In this document: one piece after another, positions 1-8,099 of the stretch
Layout: each line of letters begins with the position of its first letter
How positions within the stretch are numbered: the first letter of the stretch is position 1
From: Acerihabitans sp015654925
GTDB lineage: Bacteria; Pseudomonadota; Gammaproteobacteria; Enterobacterales; Enterobacteriaceae
Assembly: GCF_047324175.1 (NCBI RefSeq)
Contig: NZ_CP178732.1
Location: forward strand, 4,650,001 to 4,714,000
Reading direction: 5' to 3'
Length of the DNA: 64,000 nucleotides
Program-made: the position numbers and the translations under genes
Notes under the pieces: model-generated
What the model saw: the letters and a program-made list of their open reading frames with translations, nothing else
Databases searched by the model: none
What the model was told of the DNA's origin: nothing

Positions 1-914
1 TTACGCAGCAGTTCGTCCCAGCGGCTGCCCCAGATAACTTTGATCACTTCCCAGCCGGCGCCGCCAAAAATGCCTTCCAGCTCGTTGATGATCTTGCCGT
101 TGCCGGTGACCGGGCCGTCCAGGCGCTGCAGGTTGCAGTTGATGATGAAGACCAGGTTATCGAGTTTTTCACGGGTCGCGATGGTAATCGCGCCTTTGGA
201 TTCCGGCTCATCCATCTCGCCGTCGCCCAGGAACGCATACACGGTCTGCGCGGTGGTGTTTTTCAGGCCGCGGTGGTTCAGGTATTTCAGGAACTTGGCC
301 TGATAAATGGCGCTGATTGGCCCCAGTCCCATGGACACGGTGGGGAACTGCCAGAATTCAGGCAACAGCTTCGGATGCGGATAGGAAGGCAGGCCCTTGC
401 CATGCACTTCCTGGCGGAAGTTGTTCATCTGATCTTCGGTCAGGCGGCCTTCCACGAAGGCGCGGGCGTAAATGCCCGGGGAGATATGGCCCTGGAAGTA
501 GACCAGGTCACCACCGTCCTGATCGCTACGGGCGCGGAAGAAATGGTTGAAGCAAACTTCATAAATCGTCGCTGAAGACTGGAAGGATGCCATGTGGCCC
601 CCCAAATCCATGTCCTTCTTCGAGGCATGAAGCACCGCCATCACCGCATTCCAGCGAATGGCCGAGCGGATGCGGCGTTCCAGTTCCAGATTACCGGGGT
701 ATTCAGGCTCGTCTTCAACCGGGATGCTATTGATATAATTACGGCCCGAAGCGCCGGCAGCAATGCTGACGCCGCCTTTACGCGCGCCGTCGAGTACCTG
801 ATCAATCAGGAACTGCGCGCGTTCAATACCCTCTTCACGGATAACCGATTCGATCGCCTGTAGCCAGTCGCGTGTTTCGATCGGATCCACGTCATTGTAT
901 AAACGTTCTGACAT
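1..914 (-). CDS. aceE: Pyruvate dehydrogenase E1 component, 5' part only
   Basis: Thiamine-diphosphate-dependent E1 subunit of the pyruvate dehydrogenase complex, which decarboxylates pyruvate and passes the acetyl group to the lipoyl domains of AceF in the cytosol. About 304 N-terminal codons are present of roughly 887 in E. coli; the gene runs off the left edge. The start is ATG at 914, giving MSERLYNDVDPIETRDWL, which matches the family N-terminus. The reading contains GGHMASFQSSATIYEVC and the ThDP-binding signature GDGEMDEPESKGA followed by NCN. It lies downstream of pdhR on the same strand, the usual pdhR-aceEF-lpd order. No frameshift is visible in the part present. Confidence 0.97.
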   Translation of the reverse strand, partial: MSERLYNDVDPIETRDWLQAIESVIREEGIERAQFLIDQVLDGARKGGVSIAAGASGRNYINSIPVEDEPEYPGNLELERRIRSAIRWNAVMAVLHASKKDMDLGGHMASFQSSATIYEVCFNHFFRARSDQDGGDLVYFQGHISPGIYARAFVEGRLTEDQMNNFRQEVHGKGLPSYPHPKLLPEFWQFPTVSMGLGPISAIYQAKFLKYLNHRGLKNTTAQTVYAFLGDGEMDEPESKGAITIATREKLDNLVFIINCNLQRLDGPVTGNGKIINELEGIFGGAGWEVIKVIWGSRWDELLR

Positions 915-954
915 GGTGGTGTTCCTTATCTATCGCTATTAATTGGTTTAGTTG

Positions 955-1012
955 GAGCCTGTCTTCCTGCGCTCGTTTCCGCTTGCGCGTTAGAACACAC
1001 GAAGACAGGCTC
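955..1012. repeat. 12-bp perfect inverted repeat in the pdhR-aceE spacer
   Basis: GAGCCTGTCTTC at 955-966 is exactly complementary to GAAGACAGGCTC at 1001-1012, with a 34-nt loop that holds a smaller GCGC pairing. It lies in the 138-bp gap between the end of pdhR and the start of aceE, so it would be transcribed into the aceE leader. There is no T-run after it on the minus strand, so a simple intrinsic terminator is unlikely. A processing site, attenuator or remnant of a small repeat element are all possible; the role is unknown. Confidence 0.6.
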
Positions 1013-1052
1013 ATTGCTTTCGTTGCCGTTTTCAGCGCCCGTCGCCGGGCAC

Positions 1053-1817
1053 TTAGTCTTTGCGTTGCTGGAGCCGGCGCAGCGATCGTTCACGCCGACT
1101 ATGTTCCCGACTGAGGTCCAGCAAGATTTCCTCAATAAACGCCAGATGGCGATGTGACGCCTCGCGGGCCTTTTCCGGCTCGCGAGCCACTATCGCCGCA
1201 AAAATTCCAGCGCGGTGGCTGCTCACCTGCGCCAGCATTTCCCGGCGCGAGTAGAGCAATTCAAAATTCTGCCGTACGTTTTTCTCCAGCATCGGCCCCA
1301 TGCAGCGCACCAAATGCAATAAAACCGCATTATGGGCGGCTTCGGTGACAGCGATTTGATACTGCATCACGGCGTCGGCCTCGGCGTCGAGATCGCCGTT
1401 TTCCTGGGCCTGCTGGATAATCTGATGGCAATCGCGTATGCGGTCGATATCCTCTTCCGTGCCGCGCAGGGCGGCGTAATACGCGGCGATACCTTCGAGG
1501 GCATGGCGGGTTTCCAGCAGATCGTATTGCGATTCAGGGTGTTCGGCCAGCAATTCAGCCAGCGGGTCGCTGAAGCTCTGCCAAAGATTGCTTTCCACAA
1601 ATGTTCCGCCGCCCTGGCGACGCAGAAGCAAACCTTTCGCTTCCAGGCGCTGGATGGCTTCACGCAGGGACGGCCGGGAAACGTCAAACTGTTTTGCGAG
1701 TTCGCGCTCCGGGGGCAGCTTTTCGCCGGGACGCAATGTCCCTTCGAGGATCAAATACTCCAGTTGCTGCTCGATAACATCCGAGAGTTTTGCTTGGCGG
1801 ATTTTACTATAGGCCAT
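1053..1817 (-). CDS. pdhR: Pyruvate-responsive GntR/FadR-family repressor PdhR
   Basis: Represses pdhR-aceEF-lpd and is released by pyruvate. It has 254 residues, the E. coli length. The N-terminus MAYSKIRQAKLSDVIEQQ is followed by the GntR winged helix-turn-helix (roughly residues 10-75, with PPERELAKQFDVSRPSLREA and RRQGGGTFV) and then an all-helical FCD effector domain (LLETRHALEGIAA, VTEAAHNAVLLH). It is upstream of aceE on the same strand and divergent from aroP. A perfect PdhR palindrome lies 32 bp upstream of the start codon, implying autorepression. The start is ATG at 1817. Confidence 0.97.
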   Translation of the reverse strand: MAYSKIRQAKLSDVIEQQLEYLILEGTLRPGEKLPPERELAKQFDVSRPSLREAIQRLEAKGLLLRRQGGGTFVESNLWQSFSDPLAELLAEHPESQYDLLETRHALEGIAAYYAALRGTEEDIDRIRDCHQIIQQAQENGDLDAEADAVMQYQIAVTEAAHNAVLLHLVRCMGPMLEKNVRQNFELLYSRREMLAQVSSHRAGIFAAIVAREPEKAREASHRHLAFIEEILLDLSREHSRRERSLRRLQQRKD

Positions 1818-1848
1818 TTATAATCATCTGTGCGAATTGCGCGGAGTC

Positions 1849-1865
1849 AATTGGTAATACCAATT
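1849..1865. promoter_or_regulatory. PdhR operator
   Basis: AATTGGTAATACCAATT is a perfect 7+3+7 palindrome matching the known PdhR consensus ATTGGTnnnACCAAT. It lies just upstream of pdhR, where E. coli PdhR binds to control its own operon. The match is seen directly; its function is inferred from the family. Confidence 0.9.
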
Positions 1866-2299
1866 TCATAAACGTGACGCTAAAGTAACAAAGTATTCAC
1901 CTTCTGTCCATGATGGCTTTGACCTAAATCATAAAAGGCAGCACATTTAAACAATTGCACTATGCTTGTGCTGCATTTCGATAACCATCCAGCACCATCC
2001 ACTGAAAATGCATAATGACAAATTTAACCTTATTGCAACGTCACGATCTTTTGGCTGAACCGTTTGAGCAAAAAATTAACTGCATAAAATAGCCAAACAT
2101 TGCATAACTATCCATGTTGAATGTTTTTTTAACATTATAGTTACAAAATACCCCGCCGTTCTGCCGCCCGCTTAAGTGAGCCAGATCATGCTGTTTTTGA
2201 ATTTCTGCCGGTTACCCGATAAATCAGGTGCAAACTTTTTTGCATAACACTATTCTTGTGCCGACAACAGCCCGCGAACACATTTCGCTAGTAGGCTCG

Positions 2300-2340
2300 C
2301 GTAAAAAATAACGTACATTAAATGTAATGCAGGGCTTACA
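2300..2340 (+). promoter_or_regulatory. Tandem TyrR-box-like sites upstream of aroP
   Basis: Two sites resemble the TyrR box TGTAAA-N6-TTTACA: 2323-2340 (TGTAAT-N6-CTTACA, 10 of 12 matches) and 2300-2317 (CGTAAA-N6-CGTACA, 9 of 12), 5 bp apart. Tandem strong and weak boxes are the known arrangement for TyrR repression of aroP in E. coli. The rest of the 577-bp pdhR-aroP gap is A/T-rich with no convincing gene. A short minus-strand ORF there that runs into aroP looks random. Confidence 0.6.
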
Positions 2341-2394
2341 AACCGCAAGCGATGCTGCGGTTAACCGCTGGCCGCAACGACAGAGGATTTCAAG

Positions 2395-3771
2395 ATGGAA
2401 GGTAAACAGCGCGGAGAGACGCTGAAACGCGGGCTGAAAAATCGTCATATTCAGCTCATCGCTTTGGGGGGAGCAATTGGGACCGGGCTTTTTCTGGGCA
2501 TTGCGCAAACGATTCAAATGGCGGGACCGTCGGTTATTCTGGGATATGCCATTGGCGGTTTCATCGCCTTCCTGATCATGCGCCAATTGGGTGAAATGGT
2601 GGTTGAAGAGCCGGTTGCCGGGTCATTCAGCCATTTTGCCTATAAGTACTGGGGTAATTTCGCCGGCTTTGCGTCGGGCTGGAATTATTGGGTACTGTAT
2701 GTTTTAGTTGCCATGGCCGAGCTGTCCGCCGTCGGCATTTACATGCACTATTGGTGGCCGGACCTGCCTACCTGGATTTCGGCGGCGGTATTTTTCGTGG
2801 TGATCAACGCGATTAATCTGGCCAATGTCAAAGTGTACGGCGAGATGGAATTTTGGTTTGCCATTATCAAAGTGGTGGCCATTATCGCCATGATCATTTT
2901 CGGCGCCTGGCTATTGGTCAGCGGCCACGGCGGACCGGAAGCCAGCGTGTCCAATCTGTGGGCGCAGGGCGGATTCTTCCCTAACGGCGTCGGCGGCCTG
3001 GTCATGGCGATGGCGGTGATTATGTTTTCGTTCGGCGGCCTGGAACTGGTGGGCATTACCGCGGCGGAAGCCGATAATCCCGAATACAGCATTCCTAAAG
3101 CCACCAACCAGGTTATTTATCGCATCCTGCTGTTTTATATCGGCTCGTTGACTATTCTGCTGTCCTTGTACCCCTGGGGCAAGGTGGTGGAAGGCGGCAG
3201 TCCGTTTGTACTGATTTTCCATGCGCTTAACAGTGACTGGGTAGCCACGATCCTCAATCTCGTGGTGTTGACCGCGGCGCTGTCGGTGTATAACAGCTGC
3301 GTATACAGCAACAGCCGCATGCTGTACGGCCTGGCGCGCCAGGGCAACGGTCCCAAGGCGTTGTCAAAGGTCGACGGGCGCGGCGTACCGGTCATGGCCA
3401 TCGGCGTTTCGGCATTGGCCACCGCCATCTGCGTATTGATCAACTATTTGATGCCGGGCAAGGCCTTCGGCCTGCTGATGTCGCTGGTCGTCTCCGCGTT
3501 GGTCATCAACTGGGGCATGATAAGCCTGGCGCATTTGAAATTTCGCCGCACCCTGTCCCGCCAGGGCAAAGTGACCAAGTTCAAAGCGTTATGGTATCCG
3601 TTCGGCAATTATCTCTGCCTGCTGTTTATGGCCGCCATCCTGGTGGTTATGCTGATGACGCCGGGAATGGAGATTTGCGTGTACCTGATTCCCGTCTGGC
3701 TTTGCCTGTTGGGCATCGGTTTTTACTTCAAGCAAAAAAGCCAGGGCGGCCTGGGCGCGCGGCAGCATTAA
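2395..3771 (+). CDS. aroP: Aromatic amino acid permease AroP
   Basis: Inner-membrane symporter for phenylalanine, tyrosine and tryptophan, of the APC superfamily (amino acid transporter family). It has 458 residues against 457 in E. coli. The N-terminal cytoplasmic segment runs straight into the first helix signature LIALGGAIGTGLFLG, followed by about twelve hydrophobic segments. Conserved stretches include GEMVVEEPVAGSFSHFAYKY and EADNPEYSIPKATNQV. The start at 2395 has AGAGGA just upstream. It is divergent from pdhR, as in E. coli, and probably under TyrR control through the two sites upstream. Confidence 0.96.
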   Translation: MEGKQRGETLKRGLKNRHIQLIALGGAIGTGLFLGIAQTIQMAGPSVILGYAIGGFIAFLIMRQLGEMVVEEPVAGSFSHFAYKYWGNFAGFASGWNYWVLYVLVAMAELSAVGIYMHYWWPDLPTWISAAVFFVVINAINLANVKVYGEMEFWFAIIKVVAIIAMIIFGAWLLVSGHGGPEASVSNLWAQGGFFPNGVGGLVMAMAVIMFSFGGLELVGITAAEADNPEYSIPKATNQVIYRILLFYIGSLTILLSLYPWGKVVEGGSPFVLIFHALNSDWVATILNLVVLTAALSVYNSCVYSNSRMLYGLARQGNGPKALSKVDGRGVPVMAIGVSALATAICVLINYLMPGKAFGLLMSLVVSALVINWGMISLAHLKFRRTLSRQGKVTKFKALWYPFGNYLCLLFMAAILVVMLMTPGMEICVYLIPVWLCLLGIGFYFKQKSQGGLGARQH

Positions 3772-3797
3772 AGCGGCGCCTGCGCAAACCCCGGCAA

Positions 3798-3822
3798 ACG
3801 GCGCGCTAGACCAGCGCGCCGT
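3798..3822. terminator. Convergent aroP/ampE terminator hairpin
   Basis: ACGGCGCGCT and AGCGCGCCGT form a perfect 10-bp stem with a 5-nt loop, between the converging 3' ends of aroP and ampE. The ampE stop codon is inside the stem. There is no long T-run on either side, so termination strength is uncertain. Confidence 0.55.
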
Positions 3823-4660
3823 AGATGGTCAGCAGGGCGGTGACCACGACGATAACCATGGTGATTTTCTTTGCCAGCGTCACGGCGGCCCGCGGCGTAT
3901 GGACCTCGTCCAGGTGGGGTTCCCTCGCCAGGGAAAATTGCGCCAGCCGGGTCAGCACCTGATATTGCCCGGTATGCAGATCCGCCAGCGAGGCAAACCA
4001 GGCGGGCAGCGCTTTTTCGCCGTGCCCCAGCAATGCGTAGGCCACGCCAGCCAGGCGCACCGGAATCCAATCCAGCCAGTGCAGCAGCATATCGATACCC
4101 GACTGCGCCCGTTTGAGCGGCGTGGAGCGGCGGGCCATCCAGGTTTGCAGCGCGCGCAGGAACGCATAACCGGCCAGGGCCACCGGCCCATAAGGTCCGC
4201 CCGCCACCAGCCAGAACAACGGCGCCAGGTAAAAACGGAAATTAATCCACAGCAGGGCGTTTTGCAGTTCCCGCAGGCGTTCTTCTTTATCGCAATCCAC
4301 CGGCAGGCCGTGAATCAGGGCCAGCTCTTCGCTCATGGCGTCGCAGGCATGGCTATCATTGCGCCCCGCGGCTGTCAGGTAAGCCCGGTAATGTTTGCGC
4401 ACTCCGCCCGCGCCGATGCACAGCAGCGAAATGACCACCCACAGCAGCAGCAGCGGCACGCCGAAAAACCAGTTCGCCGCCAGCCGCAGGCATAACGCCA
4501 CGGCGATCATCCAGCACAGGGTCATCAAAATGGTCAGGGCCAGGGAAGCATGGCGGACCCGATTGAATACCCGCTCAAGGTGATGATCCAACTGCCAATG
4601 CTCGCCGTACTTGAACAGGCGTTCCCAAGCCAATACCAATAATAAGGTGAAAAGCGTCAT
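3806..4660 (-). CDS. ampE: Beta-lactamase regulatory membrane protein AmpE
   Basis: Inner-membrane protein (CobD/CbiB-like superfamily) encoded with AmpD; its exact biochemical role is not settled. It has 284 residues, exactly the E. coli length, when started at MTLFTLLLVLAWERLFKYGE (ATG at 4660). A longer in-frame reading upstream exists but lies inside ampD. Several hydrophobic segments are visible around residues 35-75 and 130-165 and at the C-terminus (ITMVIVVVTALLTIYGAL). It overlaps the ampD stop by 4 bp (ATGA), so the two are translationally coupled. Confidence 0.93.
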   Translation of the reverse strand: MTLFTLLLVLAWERLFKYGEHWQLDHHLERVFNRVRHASLALTILMTLCWMIAVALCLRLAANWFFGVPLLLLWVVISLLCIGAGGVRKHYRAYLTAAGRNDSHACDAMSEELALIHGLPVDCDKEERLRELQNALLWINFRFYLAPLFWLVAGGPYGPVALAGYAFLRALQTWMARRSTPLKRAQSGIDMLLHWLDWIPVRLAGVAYALLGHGEKALPAWFASLADLHTGQYQVLTRLAQFSLAREPHLDEVHTPRAAVTLAKKITMVIVVVTALLTIYGALV

Positions 4661-5235
4661 GAACCCGGGTTCTCCCTGTTGTCGCGGTCTGCGCGGCGTG
4701 AAATCAGCTGTCGGTAATGATGCCACATAAACGCCGGACCGGGATCGGTTTTACGGCCGGGAGCAATATCGCTGTGGCCGGTTATGCGCGCCGGCGTAAT
4801 GGGGAAATGCTGCATCAACAACAGGGTCAGCGCGGCCAGGCGGCAATATTGCGTATCGGTGAAAGGTAGATTATCCGTGCCTTCCAGCTCTACGCCAATG
4901 GAAAAGTCATTGCAGCGCTCGCGCCCGGCGAATGCCGATACGCCGGCGTGCCAGGCGCGCTGGTCAAAAGGCACGTATTGCACAATTTCACCGTCGCGCC
5001 GGATCAGGCAATGGGCGGAAACCCGCAGTTGGTATATCTGCTGGAAAAAAGGGTGATCGTCAGGATTGAGGGTGCCGGTAAACAGCCGGTCGATATAAGG
5101 GCCGCCGAACCGGCCCGGCGGCAGGCTGATATTATGCACGACCAGCAGCGAAGGCGCTTCGTGGTCGGGACGGGTATCGCAGTGGGGGGAAGGAACGCGT
5201 TTAACCCCTGATATCCAGCCATTTTCCAAGTGCAT
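4657..5235 (-). CDS. ampD: 1,6-anhydro-N-acetylmuramyl-L-alanine amidase AmpD
   Basis: Cytosolic zinc amidase that cleaves the stem peptide from anhydroMurNAc muropeptides during cell-wall recycling; its loss derepresses AmpC where AmpR/AmpC exist. It has 192 residues against 183 in E. coli, with a slightly longer C-terminal tail. An Amidase_2 fold is evident: LLVVHNISLPPGRFGG carries the first zinc His, and GHSDIAPGRKTDPGPAF carries the second His, the catalytic Lys and the zinc Asp. The start at 5235 (MHLENGWISGVKRVPSPH) was chosen because it matches the family and follows a strong GGGAGG; an upstream in-frame start is less likely. Confidence 0.95.
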   Translation of the reverse strand: MHLENGWISGVKRVPSPHCDTRPDHEAPSLLVVHNISLPPGRFGGPYIDRLFTGTLNPDDHPFFQQIYQLRVSAHCLIRRDGEIVQYVPFDQRAWHAGVSAFAGRERCNDFSIGVELEGTDNLPFTDTQYCRLAALTLLLMQHFPITPARITGHSDIAPGRKTDPGPAFMWHHYRQLISRRADRDNRENPGS

Positions 5236-5328
5236 GTTTAACCTCCCATGGTTCGACGGTGGCACTTATCCCAGCAACAGGGTAGCATGTTTCTCCTGTA
5301 CTCTTTATTCGCTATTTCGGAGTTTTTG

Positions 5329-6219
5329 ATGCCGACACGTCGTTATGACACCGAACGCCGCCGGGCCGAATTGCTCGAACGTATTCAGCATGATATCCCG
5401 CTATCCGTGACCCAGGCGCTGCGCGAAGATCTGGGCGGCGTAACCGATCCGCAGGCGGATATTACCGCCCGGCTGCTCGCGCAGGATCGCCAAGCGCAAG
5501 CGACGATTATCACCCGCGAAAACGGTGTATTCTGCGGTCAGCGCTGGCTGGAGGAGGTGTTCAGCCAATTGGGCGGACAGATCGCGGTGGACTGGCAGGT
5601 CAAGGATGGCGAGTCGGTGCGCGTCAACCAGCCGCTGTGCGCTTTGAGCGGGCCGGCGCATATCCTGCTGACCGGCGAGCGTACCGCGCTGAACTTCGTG
5701 CAGACGCTGTCCGGCGTGGCCACCGAGGTCAAGCGGTATGTCGACCTGCTGGCCGGCACCCGCACCCAGCTCCTGGACACCCGCAAAACCCTGCCAGGCC
5801 TGCGTACCGCCCTTAAATACGCGGTACTGTGCGGCGGCGGCGGCAATCATCGCCTGGGCCTGGCCGATGCGTTCCTGATTAAAGAGAACCATATCATCGC
5901 CGCCGGTTCCATCGCCAACGCGGTGGCAAACGCCGTGGCCCTGCGCGCCGATGTCCCCGTGGAAGTAGAAGTGGAGAGCCTGGATGAACTGCGCCAGGCG
6001 CTGGACGCGGGCGCCGATATCATTATGCTCGATAACTTCTCCCTGCCCGATATGCAGCGGGCCGTGGCCGCCACCCAGGGCCGCGCCCTGCTGGAAGTTT
6101 CCGGCAATGTCACCCTTGAAACGCTGCCTGAATTTGCCGGCACGGGCGTGGATTTTATCTCCGTCGGCGCGCTGACCAAACACATCCGCGCGCTCGATCT
6201 CTCCATGCGGTTTCAATAA
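5329..6219 (+). CDS. nadC: Quinolinate phosphoribosyltransferase NadC
   Basis: Converts quinolinate and PRPP to nicotinate mononucleotide, releasing CO2, in de novo NAD synthesis. It has 296 residues against 297 in E. coli. Motifs include the PRPP/quinolinate-binding stretches RTALNFVQTLSG, DTRKTLPGLR and KYAVLCGGGGNHR, then IKENH and the C-terminal barrel segments ADIIMLDNFS, LEVSGNV and VDFISVGALTKH. The start at 5329 (MPTRRYDTERRRAELL) agrees with the family; the frame is open further upstream, but that extension would overlap the ampD promoter. It is divergent from ampD and followed by a strong intrinsic terminator. Confidence 0.97.
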   Translation: MPTRRYDTERRRAELLERIQHDIPLSVTQALREDLGGVTDPQADITARLLAQDRQAQATIITRENGVFCGQRWLEEVFSQLGGQIAVDWQVKDGESVRVNQPLCALSGPAHILLTGERTALNFVQTLSGVATEVKRYVDLLAGTRTQLLDTRKTLPGLRTALKYAVLCGGGGNHRLGLADAFLIKENHIIAAGSIANAVANAVALRADVPVEVEVESLDELRQALDAGADIIMLDNFSLPDMQRAVAATQGRALLEVSGNVTLETLPEFAGTGVDFISVGALTKHIRALDLSMRFQ

Positions 6220-6261
6220 CCCGCTTGCCGTCTTCCCCGCAATGGGCGATTGCACCGTATC

Positions 6262-6291
6262 AGGCCTTCGGTAATGACCGAAGGCCTTTTT
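6262..6291 (+). terminator. Intrinsic terminator of nadC
   Basis: AGGCCTTCGGT pairs perfectly with ACCGAAGGCCT (11 bp, AATG loop) and is followed by a T-run ending at 6291. It lies 43 bp after the nadC stop. This is a textbook rho-independent terminator. Confidence 0.93.
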
Positions 6292-6462
6292 GTTACCTCC
6301 TTGGGCTTTATTTTGCGGTTTAACGCGCAAGATTCCTAAACCGATGGTCACACAGCGCGTTTTTTTGCGATTGCCGTTCCCCATCCGCCGATGGGCCCTG
6401 GCCGCCCCGCTGCGGCTCCGCTATCCTCCCCCTGGTGATAACGGCCAAGGATCGCCAGGACA

Positions 6463-6909
6463 ATGAGCAATCAACAGGGATTTACATTGGTGGAGCTAAT
6501 GGTGGTCATCGCTATTATCGCGACGCTGAGCGCTATCGGCATACCCGGCTACCAGCGTTATTTGGATCGCGCCGCCATGACGGACATGCTGCATATGCTC
6601 GCGCCCTATAAGTCGGCGGTGGAACTGTGTGCGCTGCAACACGGCGGGCTTACGGAATGCCGCGCGGGTCAGTCAGGCATTCCCGACGGCCTGTCGTCCC
6701 GCTATGTGGATCGGGTGGAGGTGCGCGAAGGCGTCATTAGCCTGAGCGGCAGGGAAGCGTTAGCGGGATTGACCCTGACCCTGGCGCCCAGGCGTCACAC
6801 CGCAGGACTGGCCTGGAACCGCCGCTGCCACGCCGCCGGGGATGCCGGGCATCTGCTGGAACCCTGCCAGGCGCTGTTTCGTTTTGATGAAGCGCAGGGA
6901 GAACCATGA
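6463..6909 (+). CDS. ppdD: Type IV prepilin-like protein PpdD
   Basis: Major type IV pilin homologue. It has 148 residues. The short basic leader MSNQQG is followed by FTLVELMVVIAIIATLSAIGIPGYQRYL: the prepilin peptidase cleavage site G6/F7, Glu at mature position 5, and the N-terminal hydrophobic helix. The C-terminal domain has two late cysteines (RRCHAAGD and EPCQALFRFDE) placed like the disulfide loop of E. coli PpdD. It is first in ppdD-hofB-hofC, and its stop overlaps the hofB start by 4 bp. No dedicated prepilin peptidase is in this window. Confidence 0.93.
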   Translation: MSNQQGFTLVELMVVIAIIATLSAIGIPGYQRYLDRAAMTDMLHMLAPYKSAVELCALQHGGLTECRAGQSGIPDGLSSRYVDRVEVREGVISLSGREALAGLTLTLAPRRHTAGLAWNRRCHAAGDAGHLLEPCQALFRFDEAQGEP

Positions 6910-8099
6910 TGGCCGCCATTGATAACATGGATAACGCGGGGGGGCTGGATGAGTATATCGGCGGATTGCTTAACCAGGGGATCGAGCGCCAGGCTTCCGA
7001 TATCCATATCGAACCCACGGAGTCGGCTGATTACCGTATCCGCATGCGCATCGACGGCGTGCTGCATGAAAGCGCGGCTTGCCCATCAGCCCTGGCCGCG
7101 CGGCTGCTGGTTGGCCTGAAAATCATGGCCCGGCTGGATATCGCCGAGCGGCGCCTCCCGCAGGACGGGCAGTTCGCCTTCGGTCCGCCGGAGAACGCCT
7201 GCTCATTTCGGCTCTCCACGCTGCCCACCCTGCGGGGAGAAAAAATTGTGCTGCGCCTGCTGCGGGGCTCCCTGGAAGGGCTGTGCCTGGAACGGCTGGG
7301 CATGCCCCCGGCCGTCAGACAGCCATTTTTACGCCTGTTGCGCCAGCCCCAGGGCTTAATAATATTGTCCGGGCCGACCGGCAGCGGCAAAACCATGACG
7401 CTTTACGCCGCCCTCAATGCCCTGCGCCGCGAGCGGCTCAATATTTGCAGCGTGGAAGACCCGGTGGAAATCCCCTTGCCGGGCATTACCCAGTGCCAGG
7501 TGAACCCGAAGGCCAGGCTGGATTTTCCCGTATTGCTGCGCGCCCTGCTCCGCCAGGACCCCGATGTCATCATGGTGGGGGAGATCCGCGATCGGGACAC
7601 CGCCGCCATCGCCATCCATGCCGCCCAGACCGGTCACCTGGTGCTGGCGACCCTGCATACGTTCTGCGCCGGCGACGTCTGGCAGCGCTTCCATCATCTC
7701 GGGGTCAGCGCCGGGCAGGTGCGGCCGGTCCTGCTGCTGGTGATGGCGCAGCGCCTGGTGCGCAGGCTTTGCGGGGCCTGCCGCCGGGCGGCGCAGGATT
7801 TTGGGACCGGTACCGAGGCCCGCGCCGAGGTCGGTCCGGGGGGCGCGCCGCATTTGCCGGCCGGTTTATCCCTGCGCCGGCACTGGCGCGCCGGGGGGTG
7901 TGAACAATGCCATCACGGCTATGCGGGACGGCATGGCCTGTTCCATTTGCTGCCCGGCCGGTCGCCAACATTATTGATGGCCGCCACCGGTACCCGGCCG
8001 CACGCGGCGGAGGGTTTATGGCGTTCAGGTCTGGCGCTGGTGGAGCAAGGGGTCACCACCCTTGAAGAACTTGCCCGCGTGCTGGGGGAGCCCGTATGA
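6906..8099 (+). CDS. hofB: Type IV pilus assembly ATPase HofB (GspE/PilB family), short N-terminus
   Basis: Cytosolic hexameric ATPase expected to power pilin polymerisation. It has 397 residues against about 461 in E. coli: the reading begins almost directly at the segment RQASDIHIEPTESADYRIRMRIDG, so the N-terminal (N1E-like) domain is missing. Walker A GPTGSGKT is at 156-163, with the Asp box before it, Walker B DPDVIMVGEIRD (Glu226) and the His box GHLVLATLHT. The tetracysteine zinc motif of GspE proteins is retained (LCGAC and GCEQCHHG). It overlaps ppdD and hofC by 4 bp on each side, so this start looks genuine rather than a miscalled one. Confidence 0.9.
   Translation: MMAAIDNMDNAGGLDEYIGGLLNQGIERQASDIHIEPTESADYRIRMRIDGVLHESAACPSALAARLLVGLKIMARLDIAERRLPQDGQFAFGPPENACSFRLSTLPTLRGEKIVLRLLRGSLEGLCLERLGMPPAVRQPFLRLLRQPQGLIILSGPTGSGKTMTLYAALNALRRERLNICSVEDPVEIPLPGITQCQVNPKARLDFPVLLRALLRQDPDVIMVGEIRDRDTAAIAIHAAQTGHLVLATLHTFCAGDVWQRFHHLGVSAGQVRPVLLLVMAQRLVRRLCGACRRAAQDFGTGTEARAEVGPGGAPHLPAGLSLRRHWRAGGCEQCHHGYAGRHGLFHLLPGRSPTLLMAATGTRPHAAEGLWRSGLALVEQGVTTLEELARVLGEPV

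Noticed and set aside
2224..2586. 120-codon minus-strand frame in the pdhR-aroP gap and running into aroP
   Set aside because: It overlaps the TyrR-like boxes and the aroP coding region; no similarity or start signal.
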